A model generated the notes under the pieces. The model did not search any database and was not told where the DNA came from. It worked only from the letters and a program-made list of their open reading frames with translations. Positions 7,567 to 24,144 of a DNA stretch of 64,000 nucleotides are shown piece by piece. The DNA is from Sphingomonas rubra (GTDB lineage Bacteria; Pseudomonadota; Alphaproteobacteria; Sphingomonadales; Sphingomonadaceae). Made by a program: the position numbers and the translations under genes. The DNA lies in NCBI RefSeq assembly GCF_900115745.1, contig NZ_FOXP01000002.1:62001-126000 (forward strand), written 5' to 3'. Each line of letters begins with the position of its first letter. The stretch's first letter is position 1.

Positions 7567-8850
7567 ATGACGATACGGATTTCGACGGCGGCGCTCGCCT
7601 TGGCACTCGCCGTCGCCACTCCCGCCCACGCCGACACCGTGGTCGTGACCGCCGCCCACCTCGTCGATCCCGCCGCGGGCCGCACGCTGGACGACCCCAT
7701 GATCGTCATCACCGATGGCCGCATCGTCGCGGTCGCCGTGCGCGGGCAGGCCAAGCCCGCCACCCCGCCGGACGCGCGCCGCATTGACCTGCCGGGCAAG
7801 ACGTTGCTCCCCGGCCTGATCGACATGCACGTCCACCTGGACGCGGACGCCACGATCGGCGGCTACAAGCGGCTCGATTACACCGACAGCTTCTGGCAGG
7901 CGGTCGGCGTCGGCAACGCGCGCAAGATGCTGGAGGCGGGATTCACCACCGTCCGCAACGTCGACTCGGAGGATTACAACGATGTCGGCCTGAAACAGGC
8001 GGTCGACGGCGGCTGGATCGTCGGGCCGCGGATCGTGCCCGCGGGCTACGCGCTCGGCTCGACCGGCGGCCACTGCGACGGCACCGAGGGGCTGCCGCCC
8101 AGGTTCGCAAGCGTGCCCAATCCGTCCGTCGCCGACGGCCCCGACGGCTATCGCCGCCTCGTCCGCACACAGCGGAAATACGGGGCCGAGGTCATCAAGA
8201 TCTGCGCCACCGGCGGCGTCCTGTCGAAGCGCGACGCGCCGGGCGCGCAGCAGATGAGCCTGGACGAGATGAAGGCGGTCGCCGACGAGGCGCATCTGCT
8301 GGGCATGAAGGTCGCCGCGCACGCCCACGGCAAGGCGGGGATCGACGACGCGCTGCGCGCCGGCATCGACACGATCGAGCATGCCAGCCTCGCCGATGCG
8401 GGCTCGTTCAAGCTGGCGAAGGAGCACGGCGCCTGGTTCTCGATGGACGTGTACGACGATGATTACATCCTGGCCGAGGGTGCGAAGAACGGCGTCCACC
8501 CGGAGAGCCTGGAGAAGGAGCGGCAGATCGGCCGCAAGCAGCGCGAGACGTTCCGCGCGGCGCACGCGGCGGGCGTGAAGATGGTGTTCGGCACCGACAA
8601 CGGCGCGGTCTTCCCCGCCGGGCAGAACGCGCTCCAGTTCGCCAAGATGGTCCAATGGGGGATGACGCCGGTGGAGGCGATCCGGTCGGCGACGACGAAC
8701 GCGGCCGAGGCGCTGGGGCGCGATGATGTCGGCCGGGTCGCGGTCGGCCGCTGGGGCGATCTCGTCGCGGTGGACGGCGATCCGACCCGCGACGTGCGGC
8801 TGCTCGAGCGGCCCGCGGCGGTGGTGAAGGGCGGGGTGCGCGTACGGTGA
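7567..8850 (+). CDS. Secreted metal-dependent amidohydrolase
   Basis: A 427-residue protein with a signal peptide cleaved near AHADT (about residue 23). It belongs to the imidazolonepropionase/prolidase-like branch of the amidohydrolase superfamily. The metal motif DMHVH is at 87-90+, a Lys in AEVIKICATGG is the likely carboxylated ligand, and AHAHG, IEHAS and GTDNG supply the remaining ligands. The substrate is unknown; many homologues act on dipeptides or aryl-lactams. A GTG at 7558, inside the F1 repeat, could be an alternative start. Confidence 0.82.
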   Translation: MTIRISTAALALALAVATPAHADTVVVTAAHLVDPAAGRTLDDPMIVITDGRIVAVAVRGQAKPATPPDARRIDLPGKTLLPGLIDMHVHLDADATIGGYKRLDYTDSFWQAVGVGNARKMLEAGFTTVRNVDSEDYNDVGLKQAVDGGWIVGPRIVPAGYALGSTGGHCDGTEGLPPRFASVPNPSVADGPDGYRRLVRTQRKYGAEVIKICATGGVLSKRDAPGAQQMSLDEMKAVADEAHLLGMKVAAHAHGKAGIDDALRAGIDTIEHASLADAGSFKLAKEHGAWFSMDVYDDDYILAEGAKNGVHPESLEKERQIGRKQRETFRAAHAAGVKMVFGTDNGAVFPAGQNALQFAKMVQWGMTPVEAIRSATTNAAEALGRDDVGRVAVGRWGDLVAVDGDPTRDVRLLERPAAVVKGGVRVR

Positions 8851-8931
8851 GCTTGCCGCGATCATCCCGATCGCCGGAACGAGGCGCCGACCGGGTGGTT
8901 AAGCGGTGAAGATACAAGGAGCATCACCTGC

Positions 8932-10026
8932 ATGGCGACCAAGGCACCCGTCCGCTTCGACCCGTCAGTGGAGGATGTGAAGCCCAACGAGGGCGAGGTG
9001 ATCCAGGATCTGGAACATTCGTTCAAGCAGATCCTCGACACCACTTCGGAAGACTATCAGCACGCCGTCCGCTCGGTTCATGCCAAGGCGCACGGCATCG
9101 CCAAGGGAACCTTCACCGTCCATGGCGACTTGCCGGCGGAACTGGCGCAAGGGCTGTTCGCGCGGGCCGGCGAGTATGAGACGATTGTCCGCATCTCTAC
9201 CAATCCCGGCGACATCCTCGACGATTCGATCTCGGTCCCGCGCGGTTTCGCGATCAAGGTGATCGGTGTCGAGGGTGAGCGGCTTCCGGGCGCGGAGGGC
9301 GACGTCACTCAAGACTTCATCCTGGTCAACGGCCCCGTCTTCGCGGCGCCGACGGCCGAGGCGTTCGGCAAGAACCTGAAACTGCTCGCGTCGACCACCG
9401 ACAAGGCGGAGGGCGGCAAGAAGCTGCTGTCCGGCGTGCTCCAGGCACTCAACGCGCCGCTGGTCGCACTGGGCATGGAATCGTCCAAGCTGTCGCAGAT
9501 GGGCGGCGCGCCCAACGTCCATCCGTTGGGCGAGACCTATTACTCGCAGACGCCGTTCCGCTTCGGCGACTACATCGCCAAATTCGCGCTGAAACCCGTG
9601 TCGAAGACGATGACCGAGCTGACCGGCGACACCGTCGACACGACCGACCGGCCGGACGCCTTGCGCGAGGTGGTGAACGAGGTGATCCAGAGCCAGGGCG
9701 GCACCTGGGAGTTCCAGGTCCAGCTCAACCGCGACCTGGACGACATGCCGGTCGAGGACCCGACGCAGGAGTGGAGCGAGAAGGACAGTCCTTACGTCAC
9801 CGTCGCGACGCTGACGGTGCCGCACCAGATCAGCTGGGAACATCAGGCGTCCGACAAGGTCGACGACGCGCTGTCTTACAACATCTGGCACGGGCTCGCC
9901 GCGCACCGCCCGCTCGGCAACGTCAACCGCGCGCGCAACGATCCGTACAAATTCTCGGCCGATTACCGGGGCCGGTACAATGGCTGCCCGATGCACGAGC
10001 CGCGGGCGCTTTCCGACCTGCCCTGA
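8932..10026 (+). CDS. Catalase-like heme protein
   Basis: A 364-residue member of the short catalase-related family (Y4iL-like), missing much of the catalase wrapping and flavodoxin-like parts. Catalase-like landmarks are RSVHAKAHG (distal His), RGFAIKVIG, DFILVNGPVF and, near the end, a region resembling the proximal R...Y segment (NRARNDPYKFSADYRGRY). Related proteins bind heme and may act as peroxidases or in fatty-acid hydroperoxide metabolism; true catalase activity is not assured. It stands alone between two unrelated genes. Confidence 0.7.
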   Translation: MATKAPVRFDPSVEDVKPNEGEVIQDLEHSFKQILDTTSEDYQHAVRSVHAKAHGIAKGTFTVHGDLPAELAQGLFARAGEYETIVRISTNPGDILDDSISVPRGFAIKVIGVEGERLPGAEGDVTQDFILVNGPVFAAPTAEAFGKNLKLLASTTDKAEGGKKLLSGVLQALNAPLVALGMESSKLSQMGGAPNVHPLGETYYSQTPFRFGDYIAKFALKPVSKTMTELTGDTVDTTDRPDALREVVNEVIQSQGGTWEFQVQLNRDLDDMPVEDPTQEWSEKDSPYVTVATLTVPHQISWEHQASDKVDDALSYNIWHGLAAHRPLGNVNRARNDPYKFSADYRGRYNGCPMHEPRALSDLP

Positions 10027-10067
10027 ATGGGTTGACGCTGGCGGGATTGATGGAGAAGGGCGAACGC

Positions 10068-10844
10068 ATGGCCAAGCTCTTCCACGTCAGCGACGTTCAT
10101 TTCGGCAAGGAGGACAAGGCGGCGATCGCCTGGTTCGCCGAGCGGGTCGAGATGGAGAAGCCCGACGCCGTCATCATGACCGGCGACCTGACGATGCGCG
10201 CCCGCACCCGCGAGTTCGAGGCGGGCGGCGCCTGGCTGAAAAGCCTCGCCGCGCCGGTGACGGTGGAGATCGGCAACCACGACATTCCCTATTACTGGGA
10301 CCCGATCCGCCGCTTCATCGCGCCCTACACCCGCTACGCCGCGATCGAGCGGATGATCGAGCGGCCGCTGGAGCTGCCCGGCGTCACCGTGGTGCCGCTG
10401 AAGACGATCGCGCGCGCGCAGTGGCGGATGAACTGGTCCAAGGGCTATGTGGGCCGCGCCTCGCTCGCCCGCGCGCTGCAGCTGATCGCCGACGCACCCA
10501 AGGGCAATCTGATCTTCGTCGCCGCGCATCATCCCCTGATCGAGGCCGGGACCAAGGGCACTGCCAAGACGTGGCGGGGCGAAGAGGCGCTGAGCGAGCT
10601 CGCCGCGGCGGGCGCGCACGCGGTATTGTCCGGCCACGTCCACGATCCGTTCGACGTGCCCGTCCACCGATCGGGCCGGATGATCCGGATGATCGGCGCG
10701 GGCACGCTCTCCGTCCGCACCCGCAACAGCCCGCCGGGGTTCAACGAGCTCCGCGTCCACGGCGACCAGTTCGAGACTCTGTCGCGGACGCAGAGCGACG
10801 AACCGAAACACTCGATCAGCGAGACGGTGGAGACCAGCTACTAA
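10068..10844 (+). CDS. Calcineurin-like metallophosphoesterase
   Basis: A 258-residue dinuclear-metal phosphoesterase. The family motifs appear in order: DVHFG (9-13), GDLTMRAR (about 41-48), GNHD, AAHHP and GHVHDP. It resembles the class III cAMP phosphodiesterase/CpdA-like group in size, but the substrate cannot be inferred. The ATG at 10068 has ggagaaggg upstream; an in-frame ATG at 10050 would destroy that spacing. Confidence 0.82.
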   Translation: MAKLFHVSDVHFGKEDKAAIAWFAERVEMEKPDAVIMTGDLTMRARTREFEAGGAWLKSLAAPVTVEIGNHDIPYYWDPIRRFIAPYTRYAAIERMIERPLELPGVTVVPLKTIARAQWRMNWSKGYVGRASLARALQLIADAPKGNLIFVAAHHPLIEAGTKGTAKTWRGEEALSELAAAGAHAVLSGHVHDPFDVPVHRSGRMIRMIGAGTLSVRTRNSPPGFNELRVHGDQFETLSRTQSDEPKHSISETVETSY

Positions 10845-10849
10845 GCGGC

Positions 10850-11044
10850 GTGCCGCTTACGACCTATGCGATAACCGCCACGTTCAAGACCAACCCCGTC
10901 GCGCTATCCGAACTGCTGAAGGATTGCGCCCGAGGCGATATGCAATTGCGGGCCGGTGTGTACCGCGATCACGTGAGAGAAAAGGGCGCTTTGCTCGACG
11001 ACGGTGACGAGGAGGCGGCGGCGATCGAGGCGCTGGCGGCCTGA
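10850..11044 (+). pseudogene. Probable remnant of a DUF262 (GmrS-like) protein
   Basis: A GTG-started frame of 64 codons. Residues 3-31 (including FKTNPVALSELLKDCARGD) resemble the conserved N-terminus of DUF262 proteins, the nucleotide-dependent subunit of GmrSD-type restriction enzymes. In that family the Q-L is normally followed by PDFQRxWVW, the key motif. Here the sequence jumps after MQL to RAGVYRDHVREKGALLDD and ends, so the motif and several hundred residues are missing. It looks like an internally deleted, dead gene. Codons such as cta, cga, ata and caa also differ from the neighbours, which suggests transfer. Confidence 0.45.
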
Positions 11045-11096
11045 CCGAGAAGAGTTGAGCGGCATCGTGCGATAGCCCACCAGCGATCGCGACACG

Positions 11097-11131
11097 AAAA
11101 AGCCGCCGCCCGGCATCTCGGACGGCGGCTC
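11097..11131 (-). terminator. Intrinsic terminator of rpoC
   Basis: On the minus strand a GC stem (CCGCCGTCC pairing with GGGCGGCGG) is followed by five T residues at 11101-11097. It lies 22 bases after the rpoC stop and should end the rpoBC transcript. Confidence 0.8.
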
Positions 11132-11153
11132 CTTCATCGACCCGGCTGAACGA

Positions 11154-15440
<4,287 letters not shown>

Positions 15441-15463
15441 GACTGTCCTCTAAATCTCTTTAT

Positions 15464-15589
15464 CCTCTCCCACCGGGAGAGGAAGGGACCCGCCAGCGAA
15501 GCTGGTGGGAAGGTGAGGGCAGGGCAGTTACCTGTCCTCACCCTTCCGGCGCTGTGCGCCTCCCTCCCTCTCCCGCCGGGAGAGGGAGG
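15464..15589. repeat. F4 double palindrome between rpoB and rpoC
   Basis: Two F4 units (ctctcccNNcgggagaggNagg followed by gaagggtgaggNca) lie head to head around a short loop near 15525, making one long imperfect hairpin of about 120 bases. The element lies wholly inside the transcribed rpoB-rpoC spacer. Other F4 copies are at 44635, 44731, 45124 and 49624. Confidence 0.8.
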
Positions 15590-15595
15590 CACAGG

Positions 15596-19783
<4,188 letters not shown>

Positions 19784-20089
19784 AAAGTCTTATGCCCTCG
19801 GAAGAGTCAGCAGGAATATCGGGCGCAAAAGATCGGACGGCAAAAAGCCGATCGCAACGGGTGCGTCGGCTTGATAGCGTCCGGAACCGGCAGTTCCCCA
19901 TTCTATCGATGCGCTGCGCGACGGCGCGTCGGTTCCCGGGAGCTGTGGCAAGGGTCGCGATATAGGCGGCGTGCCGGGGGTCGTCAACCGAAGCGCTCGG
20001 GCAGCGATCCGGGGTGAACGGCTCGTCGCCGTCGTGCCGCACTTCGTCGCAGCGCCGCTTGCGGGGAACGAGGTTCTGGTGCCGCGCGG
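19784..20089. other. Divergent intergenic region before rpoB
   Basis: This stretch of 306 bases separates rpoB (minus) from the proline-rich membrane protein gene (plus). On the minus strand, about 30-75 bases before the rpoB ATG, are T-rich runs (gatcggctttttgccg and gatcttttgcgcccgatatt) that could hold promoter or leader elements. No gene, clear sigma-70 pair or terminator can be assigned. Confidence 0.4.
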
Positions 20090-21151
20090 GTGGCGATGTA
20101 CCGCTTCCCACCGCGTCTTCTCGCGACGCTCGTCCTGCCTGCCGTTCCGCTCGCCGCCCAGGAGGTGCCGCCAGTCGCGCCGACACCCACTGCGACACCC
20201 ACGCCTGTGCCGGAGCCGATCCTCGCGCCGTCGGTACCGATCGTCCTGCCGTCGCCCGAGCCGACGTCGACGCCGCGCGCGGTCGAGACGCCGGCCGCGC
20301 GTCCATCCCCGCGACCGACCGTGGCGCCGTCGCCGACCCCTGTTCCGATCCCATCCGCCGCGCCAGCGCCGACCCCCGTTCCGACCCCCTCCGCCGCACC
20401 GTCGCCGCAACCGAGCGTCAGTGCGGTGCCGCCCGCGGTGATCGCCTCGCCGCTGCCGACCACCGACGATCGCGATAACGGTGGATCGCGCACCTGGTTC
20501 TGGATGCTCGGCGCGGGCGTGCTGCTGATCGGTGCGATCGGATTGTGGCTCGCGCGTCGTCAGCGGACGCCCGAGGACGAGGAGATCGAGGTCGCCGCCG
20601 TTCCCGACGATACGGTCGCGGTCGGGCCGCCCGCCTTTCTGGCTCCGGCGGCCATCTCCACCCCGCTGGCCTTGCGCTTTCGCCCGACGCGTGTCGGCTT
20701 CAACATGCTGAGTGCGACGGCGGAGGGTGAGTTGACCGTCGCCAATGAGGGCGCGGTCCCGGTGTCCGGCCTGCGGGTTCGCGCCGGCCTGCTGGGCGCG
20801 CATGCCGAACAGGAAGCGGACGTGGCCGAGTTCCTCGCCCAGCCGATGGGGCGGCCGGTCGCGCCTGTGTTCGATCTCGCGCCGGGAGAACGGCGGACCT
20901 TGCGCGTCGTCGCGGCGGTGCCGCGTGAGGCGATGCGGACGCTCACCGCCGCGGGGCGGCCGATGTTCGTGCCGGTGCTCACCGCCGACGTGCGCGCCGA
21001 CGACGGAACGCAGGTGGCGCAAGGCTTCGCGATCGGGGCGGAGCGGGTCGACTCGGCCAAGCTCGCGCCGTTCTGGCTGGACGTGCCCGATCGGGCATAC
21101 ACGGCGGTCGCGGCGCGGGAACACGGGCCGGCGGTGGTGCGGCGGGGGTAG
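20090..21151 (+). CDS. Proline-rich membrane-anchored protein
   Basis: A protein of 353 residues (GTG start), or 351 if the ATG at 20096 is used. In order it has a signal peptide (cleavage near LAAQ), a region of about 100 residues very rich in Pro, Thr, Ala and Ser, one membrane helix (about 135-156, WFWMLGAGVLLIGAIGLWLA), a charged RRQRTPEDEE stop-transfer segment, and a C-terminal beta-rich domain of about 180 residues. The likely topology is a periplasmic Pro-rich arm with the folded domain in the cytoplasm. I do not recognise the domain. It lies antisense between rplL and rpoB. Confidence 0.7.
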   Translation: MAMYRFPPRLLATLVLPAVPLAAQEVPPVAPTPTATPTPVPEPILAPSVPIVLPSPEPTSTPRAVETPAARPSPRPTVAPSPTPVPIPSAAPAPTPVPTPSAAPSPQPSVSAVPPAVIASPLPTTDDRDNGGSRTWFWMLGAGVLLIGAIGLWLARRQRTPEDEEIEVAAVPDDTVAVGPPAFLAPAAISTPLALRFRPTRVGFNMLSATAEGELTVANEGAVPVSGLRVRAGLLGAHAEQEADVAEFLAQPMGRPVAPVFDLAPGERRTLRVVAAVPREAMRTLTAAGRPMFVPVLTADVRADDGTQVAQGFAIGAERVDSAKLAPFWLDVPDRAYTAVAAREHGPAVVRRG

Positions 21152-21162
21152 GCCGCCAACTT

Positions 21163-21191
21163 CGTCATGCCGGGCTCGTCCCGGCATCCAG
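21163..21191. repeat. F2 half-element
   Basis: A left F2 arm (cgtcatgccgggctcgtccc and onward) directly downstream of the proline-rich gene. The right arm is missing; an intrinsic terminator hairpin follows instead. Confidence 0.6.
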
Positions 21192-21217
21192 GGCGACGAG
21201 CGCCGGGGCCGTAAAGA

Positions 21218-21258
21218 AGAAGGGCGGCTCCCCGCGTGTGGGAAGCCGCCCTTCTTTT
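21218..21258. terminator. Bidirectional intrinsic terminator
   Basis: Arms agaagggcggctccc (21218-21232) and gggaagccgcccttct (21240-21255) pair almost completely, with T-rich flanks on both strands (cttctttt on plus, cttcttta on minus). It lies between the plus-strand proline-rich gene and the end of rplL, so it can serve both converging transcripts. Confidence 0.8.
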
Positions 21259-21371
21259 CAGCCAAGCCGTCATGGGAATAAATCCCATGACGTCGAACGG
21301 GCAGAGCCCGCCGGCCGGCCTTGTGCGGGTGCGGACTAGCGCTTGCGCTAGCCCGTCTCCCGCACGGCGGC

Positions 21372-21749
21372 TTACTTGACGTCGACGGTCGCGCCGGCAG
21401 CCTCGAGCTGAGCCTTCAGCTTCGCGGCCTCGTCCTTGTTCACGCCTTCCTTGACGGCCTTGGGCGCGCCCTCGACGAGAGCCTTCGCCTCGGTCAGGCC
21501 GAGACCGGTGATCGCGCGGACCTCCTTGATGACGTTGATCTTCTTGCCGCCGTCGCCGGTCAGGATCACGTCGAACTCGGTCTGCTCCTCGGCGGCGGGA
21601 GCGGCGGCACCACCACCACCGGCGGCGGGAGCCGCGACGGCCGCGGCGGCCGAGACGCCCCACTTCTCTTCGAGCATCTTCGAGAGCTCGGCGGCCTCGA
21701 GGACGGTGAGGGCGCTCAGCTGGTCAACCAGCGTGTTCAGGTCTGCCAT
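21372..21749 (-). CDS. rplL: 50S ribosomal protein L7/L12
   Basis: The 125-residue stalk protein of the large ribosomal subunit, present as dimers bound to L10. The N-terminal dimerisation helix ([20 protein letters not shown]), an Ala/Gly hinge (about 37-52) and the C-terminal factor-binding domain ([20 protein letters not shown]) are intact. The start at 21749 is the first Met that gives the family N-terminus. It follows rplJ by 72 bases, but rpoB is not next on this strand, which is unusual. Confidence 0.97.
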   Translation of the reverse strand: MADLNTLVDQLSALTVLEAAELSKMLEEKWGVSAAAAVAAPAAGGGGAAAPAAEEQTEFDVILTGDGGKKINVIKEVRAITGLGLTEAKALVEGAPKAVKEGVNKDEAAKLKAQLEAAGATVDVK

Positions 21750-21821
21750 GTGTATTCTCCATGCGGGGGACGACGCCCCCAAAGTTCAGATGAAACCAGG
21801 ATGCTTTGGACGAAAACGGCG

Positions 21822-22337
21822 TTACGCCGCCTCCTTCTCCGCGTGGGCGGAGAGCACGCGCGCGATCTGCGCCGCCGGGGCCTGCGCGATCGTGGCGATC
21901 TTCGTGGCGGGCGCCACGATGAGGCCGACGATCTTCGCCCGCAGCTCGTCGAGCGACGGCAGCGTGGCGAGAGCCTGAACGCCCGCGAGGTCGAGGGCCG
22001 TCGAGCCCATCGCCCCGCCCACGATTTCGAACTTGTCGTTCGTCTTCGCGAAGTCGACGGCCACCTTGGCGGCCGCGACCGGGTCGGTCGAGGTGGCGAG
22101 CGCGACCGGGCCGGTCAGCATGTCGCCGATCGAGCCGTAGTCGGTGCCGTCCAGTGCGATCCTGGCAAGCTTGTTCTTCGAGACCTTGTAGGCCGCGCCG
22201 GCTGCCCGCATCTTGTTGCGCAAGTCCGTGGACTGCGCGACCGTCATGCCGAGGTTGCGGGTGACGACCACCACGCCGACCTCGTTGAAGGTGCGGTTCA
22301 GTTCGGCGACGGCCGCGGCCTTTTGAGCACGATCCAT
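21822..22337 (-). CDS. rplJ: 50S ribosomal protein L10
   Basis: A 171-residue stalk base protein that binds 23S rRNA and carries L7/L12 dimers on its C-terminal helix. The start at 22337 gives the usual [11 protein letters not shown]-terminus. Family segments [22 protein letters not shown] and LTGPVALA are present. rplK and rplA, which usually precede it, are absent here. A strong hairpin lies just before its ribosome site (22354-22377). Confidence 0.97.
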   Translation of the reverse strand: MDRAQKAAAVAELNRTFNEVGVVVVTRNLGMTVAQSTDLRNKMRAAGAAYKVSKNKLARIALDGTDYGSIGDMLTGPVALATSTDPVAAAKVAVDFAKTNDKFEIVGGAMGSTALDLAGVQALATLPSLDELRAKIVGLIVAPATKIATIAQAPAAQIARVLSAHAEKEAA

Positions 22338-22353
22338 GCCATTCTCCACATTC

Positions 22354-22377
22354 TGAGCGCGTTCCGGAAAACGCGCT
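22354..22377 (-). promoter_or_regulatory. Hairpin in the rplJ leader
   Basis: Perfect 9-base arms gagcgcgtt and aacgcgctc around ccggaa, ending 17 bases before the rplJ start codon. There is no T-run, so it is not a terminator. In many bacteria L10 or L10(L12)4 represses its own operon by binding a leader structure; this hairpin could be part of such a site, but the position is the only evidence. Confidence 0.4.
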
Positions 22378-22585
22378 CGGTTACTCCCGGCGGGCGACAG
22401 CACACCGGGTTTGTCCAGCGATGGGGAAGGGGATCGGCCGCATGGAAACACGGCGGATGGATCTCTGTCCCCGTCTCGGCAGGAAGATTAAGCCGGAAAC
22501 CGGCCCCTGCTGTCTCGGACGGAGCCCGGGCGAGCCCGGACTTGGAGGCGCCGTTAGCGGAACGGGCGACCCATGGCAACAAGGT

Positions 22586-22614
22586 CGTCATGCCGGGCGC
22601 GTCCCGGCATGACG
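22586..22614. repeat. F2 short palindrome
   Basis: Perfect 12-base arms cgtcatgccggg and cccggcatgacg around cgcgt. This is the two outer ends of an F2 element joined without the usual 25-30 base centre. It lies between the upstream region of rplJ and the next minus-strand gene. Confidence 0.65.
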
Positions 22615-22622
22615 ACGGCGCT

Positions 22623-22898
22623 TCAGAACTCCGTGTTGCGGGTGTCGCGCTGGTCGGTTGCGCCGACCGGCGGCTGGCCGCCCGGAACCGGCGGGGTCAT
22701 CACGCCCGTGTTGCCATGCCCGGCGGTCCCTTCCGGCGGCGTGCCCGATTCCCGCTGCTCGAACGCCATCTGCTCGTCCGCCACCCCCGATCCGGTCGGC
22801 TGCAACGGCAAATCGCCGAAACCCGTCGGCTCGGGGCGGTCGTCGGTCGGAACGGTCTGGTCGGGCCGGGTCTCGTCCATGTGCGGTTCGTCGGTCAC
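22623..22898 (-). CDS. Small hydrophilic protein, unknown
   Basis: A 91-residue protein with no signal or membrane segment, rich in Pro, Gly, Asp, Glu and Thr and probably disordered. The GTG start at 22898 is set by aaggag seven bases upstream and overlaps the stop of the preceding gene as GTGA. No domain is recognised. Low-complexity hydrophilic proteins of this kind are often stress related, but nothing here shows that. Confidence 0.6.
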   Translation of the reverse strand: MTDEPHMDETRPDQTVPTDDRPEPTGFGDLPLQPTGSGVADEQMAFEQRESGTPPEGTAGHGNTGVMTPPVPGGQPPVGATDQRDTRNTEF

Positions 22899-23086
22899 GT
22901 TGTTCTCCTTTGCGAAACAAGAACGCCGCAACTAGCCGTCTCGTTGCCCAGCGCGTCGATCACCCGCCGGGAATAGGCGCGGGCGAGTTCCTCGTGGGCG
23001 CGGCGCGGCGCGCCCGGCTTGGCGTCGATCGCGCGCACCGCCTCCTGCAAGGCGCGGTCGGCGAAATACTGGAACTCGGCGGTCAT
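22895..23086 (-). CDS. Small helical protein, unknown
   Basis: A 63-residue protein, likely all helical, with the core FADRALQEAVRAIDAKPG and ARAYSRRVIDAL. The ATG at 23086 has ggag at ideal spacing; the GTG at 23095 would overlap that site. It is coupled by GTGA to the following hydrophilic protein, so the two probably act together. No known domain. Confidence 0.6.
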   Translation of the reverse strand: MTAEFQYFADRALQEAVRAIDAKPGAPRRAHEELARAYSRRVIDALGNETASCGVLVSQRRTT

Positions 23087-23246
23087 GGTGGTCACTCCAT
23101 CGCTGCCCCTGTGCCCCCGCGTTTACGCGCCCGATCGTGTCGACCGTATTGCGCGCGCGTGACGAAGCTGTCGCAACCCGTGTCGCCGGGTCTTGGCCGA
23201 ACGGGCGAACCGCCGTATCGACGGCCGCGAAACGGAGAGGGTTGCG

Positions 23247-23987
23247 ATGCAGAAGCTTTACCCGAACGCGGCGGCGGCGCTGGAAGGGCTGCTCCACGAC
23301 GGCATGACGATCTGCGCGGGCGGCTTCGGCCTGTGTGGTATTCCCGAGCGGCTGATCGATGCGATCCGCGACGCGGGCACGACCGGCCTGACGGTCGCCT
23401 CCAACAACGCCGGCATCGACGGCGAGGGACTGGGCAAGCTGCTGCGCACGCGCCAGATCGCCAAGATGATCTCCTCCTATGTCGGCGAGAACAAGGAGTT
23501 CGAGCGCCAGTATCTGTCGGGCGAGCTGGAGGTCGAGTTCTGCCCGCAGGGAACGCTGGCGGAGCGCTGCCGCGCGGGCGGCGCCGGCATCCCCGGCTTC
23601 TATACCAAGACCGGCGTCGGCACCCAGGTGGCCGAGGGCAAGGAGGTCAAGGAGTTCGACGGCGAGGAGTATATCCTGGAACGCGGGCTGCGCGCCGACC
23701 TGTCGATCATCAAGGGCTGGCGCGCGGACGAGGCGGGCAACCTCCAGTTCCGCAAGACCGCGCGCAACTTCAACCAGCCGATGGCCACCTCCGGCCGGGT
23801 GTGCGTCGCGGAGGTGGAGGAGATCGTGCCGGTGGGGACGCTCGACCCCGACCAGGTCCACTTGCCCGGCATCTACGTGAAGCGGATGATCCTGGGCGCG
23901 CCCTACGACAAGAAGATCGAGTTCCGCACCGTGCGCGAGCGGCCGGGCGCGAGTGCGGCCGCCGCGGGGTCCGAGGTGGGGGCATAA
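23247..23987 (+). CDS. scoA: 3-oxoacid CoA-transferase subunit A
   Basis: A 246-residue alpha subunit of a two-chain CoA-transferase, which moves CoA between succinyl-CoA and a 3-oxoacid such as acetoacetate. Family motifs are GMTICAGGFGLCGIPE (about 20-35), VASNNAGIDGEGLG, GAGIPGFYTKTGVGT and the C-terminal VHLPGIYVKRMI. The ATG follows cggagagggttgcg. The partner subunit scoB is 1 kb downstream, separated by an unrelated phosphatase gene. Confidence 0.93.
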   Translation: MQKLYPNAAAALEGLLHDGMTICAGGFGLCGIPERLIDAIRDAGTTGLTVASNNAGIDGEGLGKLLRTRQIAKMISSYVGENKEFERQYLSGELEVEFCPQGTLAERCRAGGAGIPGFYTKTGVGTQVAEGKEVKEFDGEEYILERGLRADLSIIKGWRADEAGNLQFRKTARNFNQPMATSGRVCVAEVEEIVPVGTLDPDQVHLPGIYVKRMILGAPYDKKIEFRTVRERPGASAAAAGSEVGA

Positions 23988-24048
23988 GGCGATGGGCCGC
24001 CGAGTGCCCTCGATCCGCGAAGGTGGGGAAACCATTGCACTCCCCCTT

Positions 24049-24144
24049 CGTCACCCCGGACTTGATCCGGGGTCCATCGTGCCGCGCAAGCAACGCCTTC
24101 CGCTCTTGCGAAAGCATGGACCCCGGATCAAATCCGGGGTGACG
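24049..24144. repeat. F3 palindromic repeat
   Basis: Arms of 28 bases at 24049-24076 and 24117-24144 (cgtcaccccggacttgatcc and onward) match with one mismatch around a loop of about 40 bases. The right arm contains the probable GTG start of the phosphatase gene. A second copy is at 30353-30460. Confidence 0.8.
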
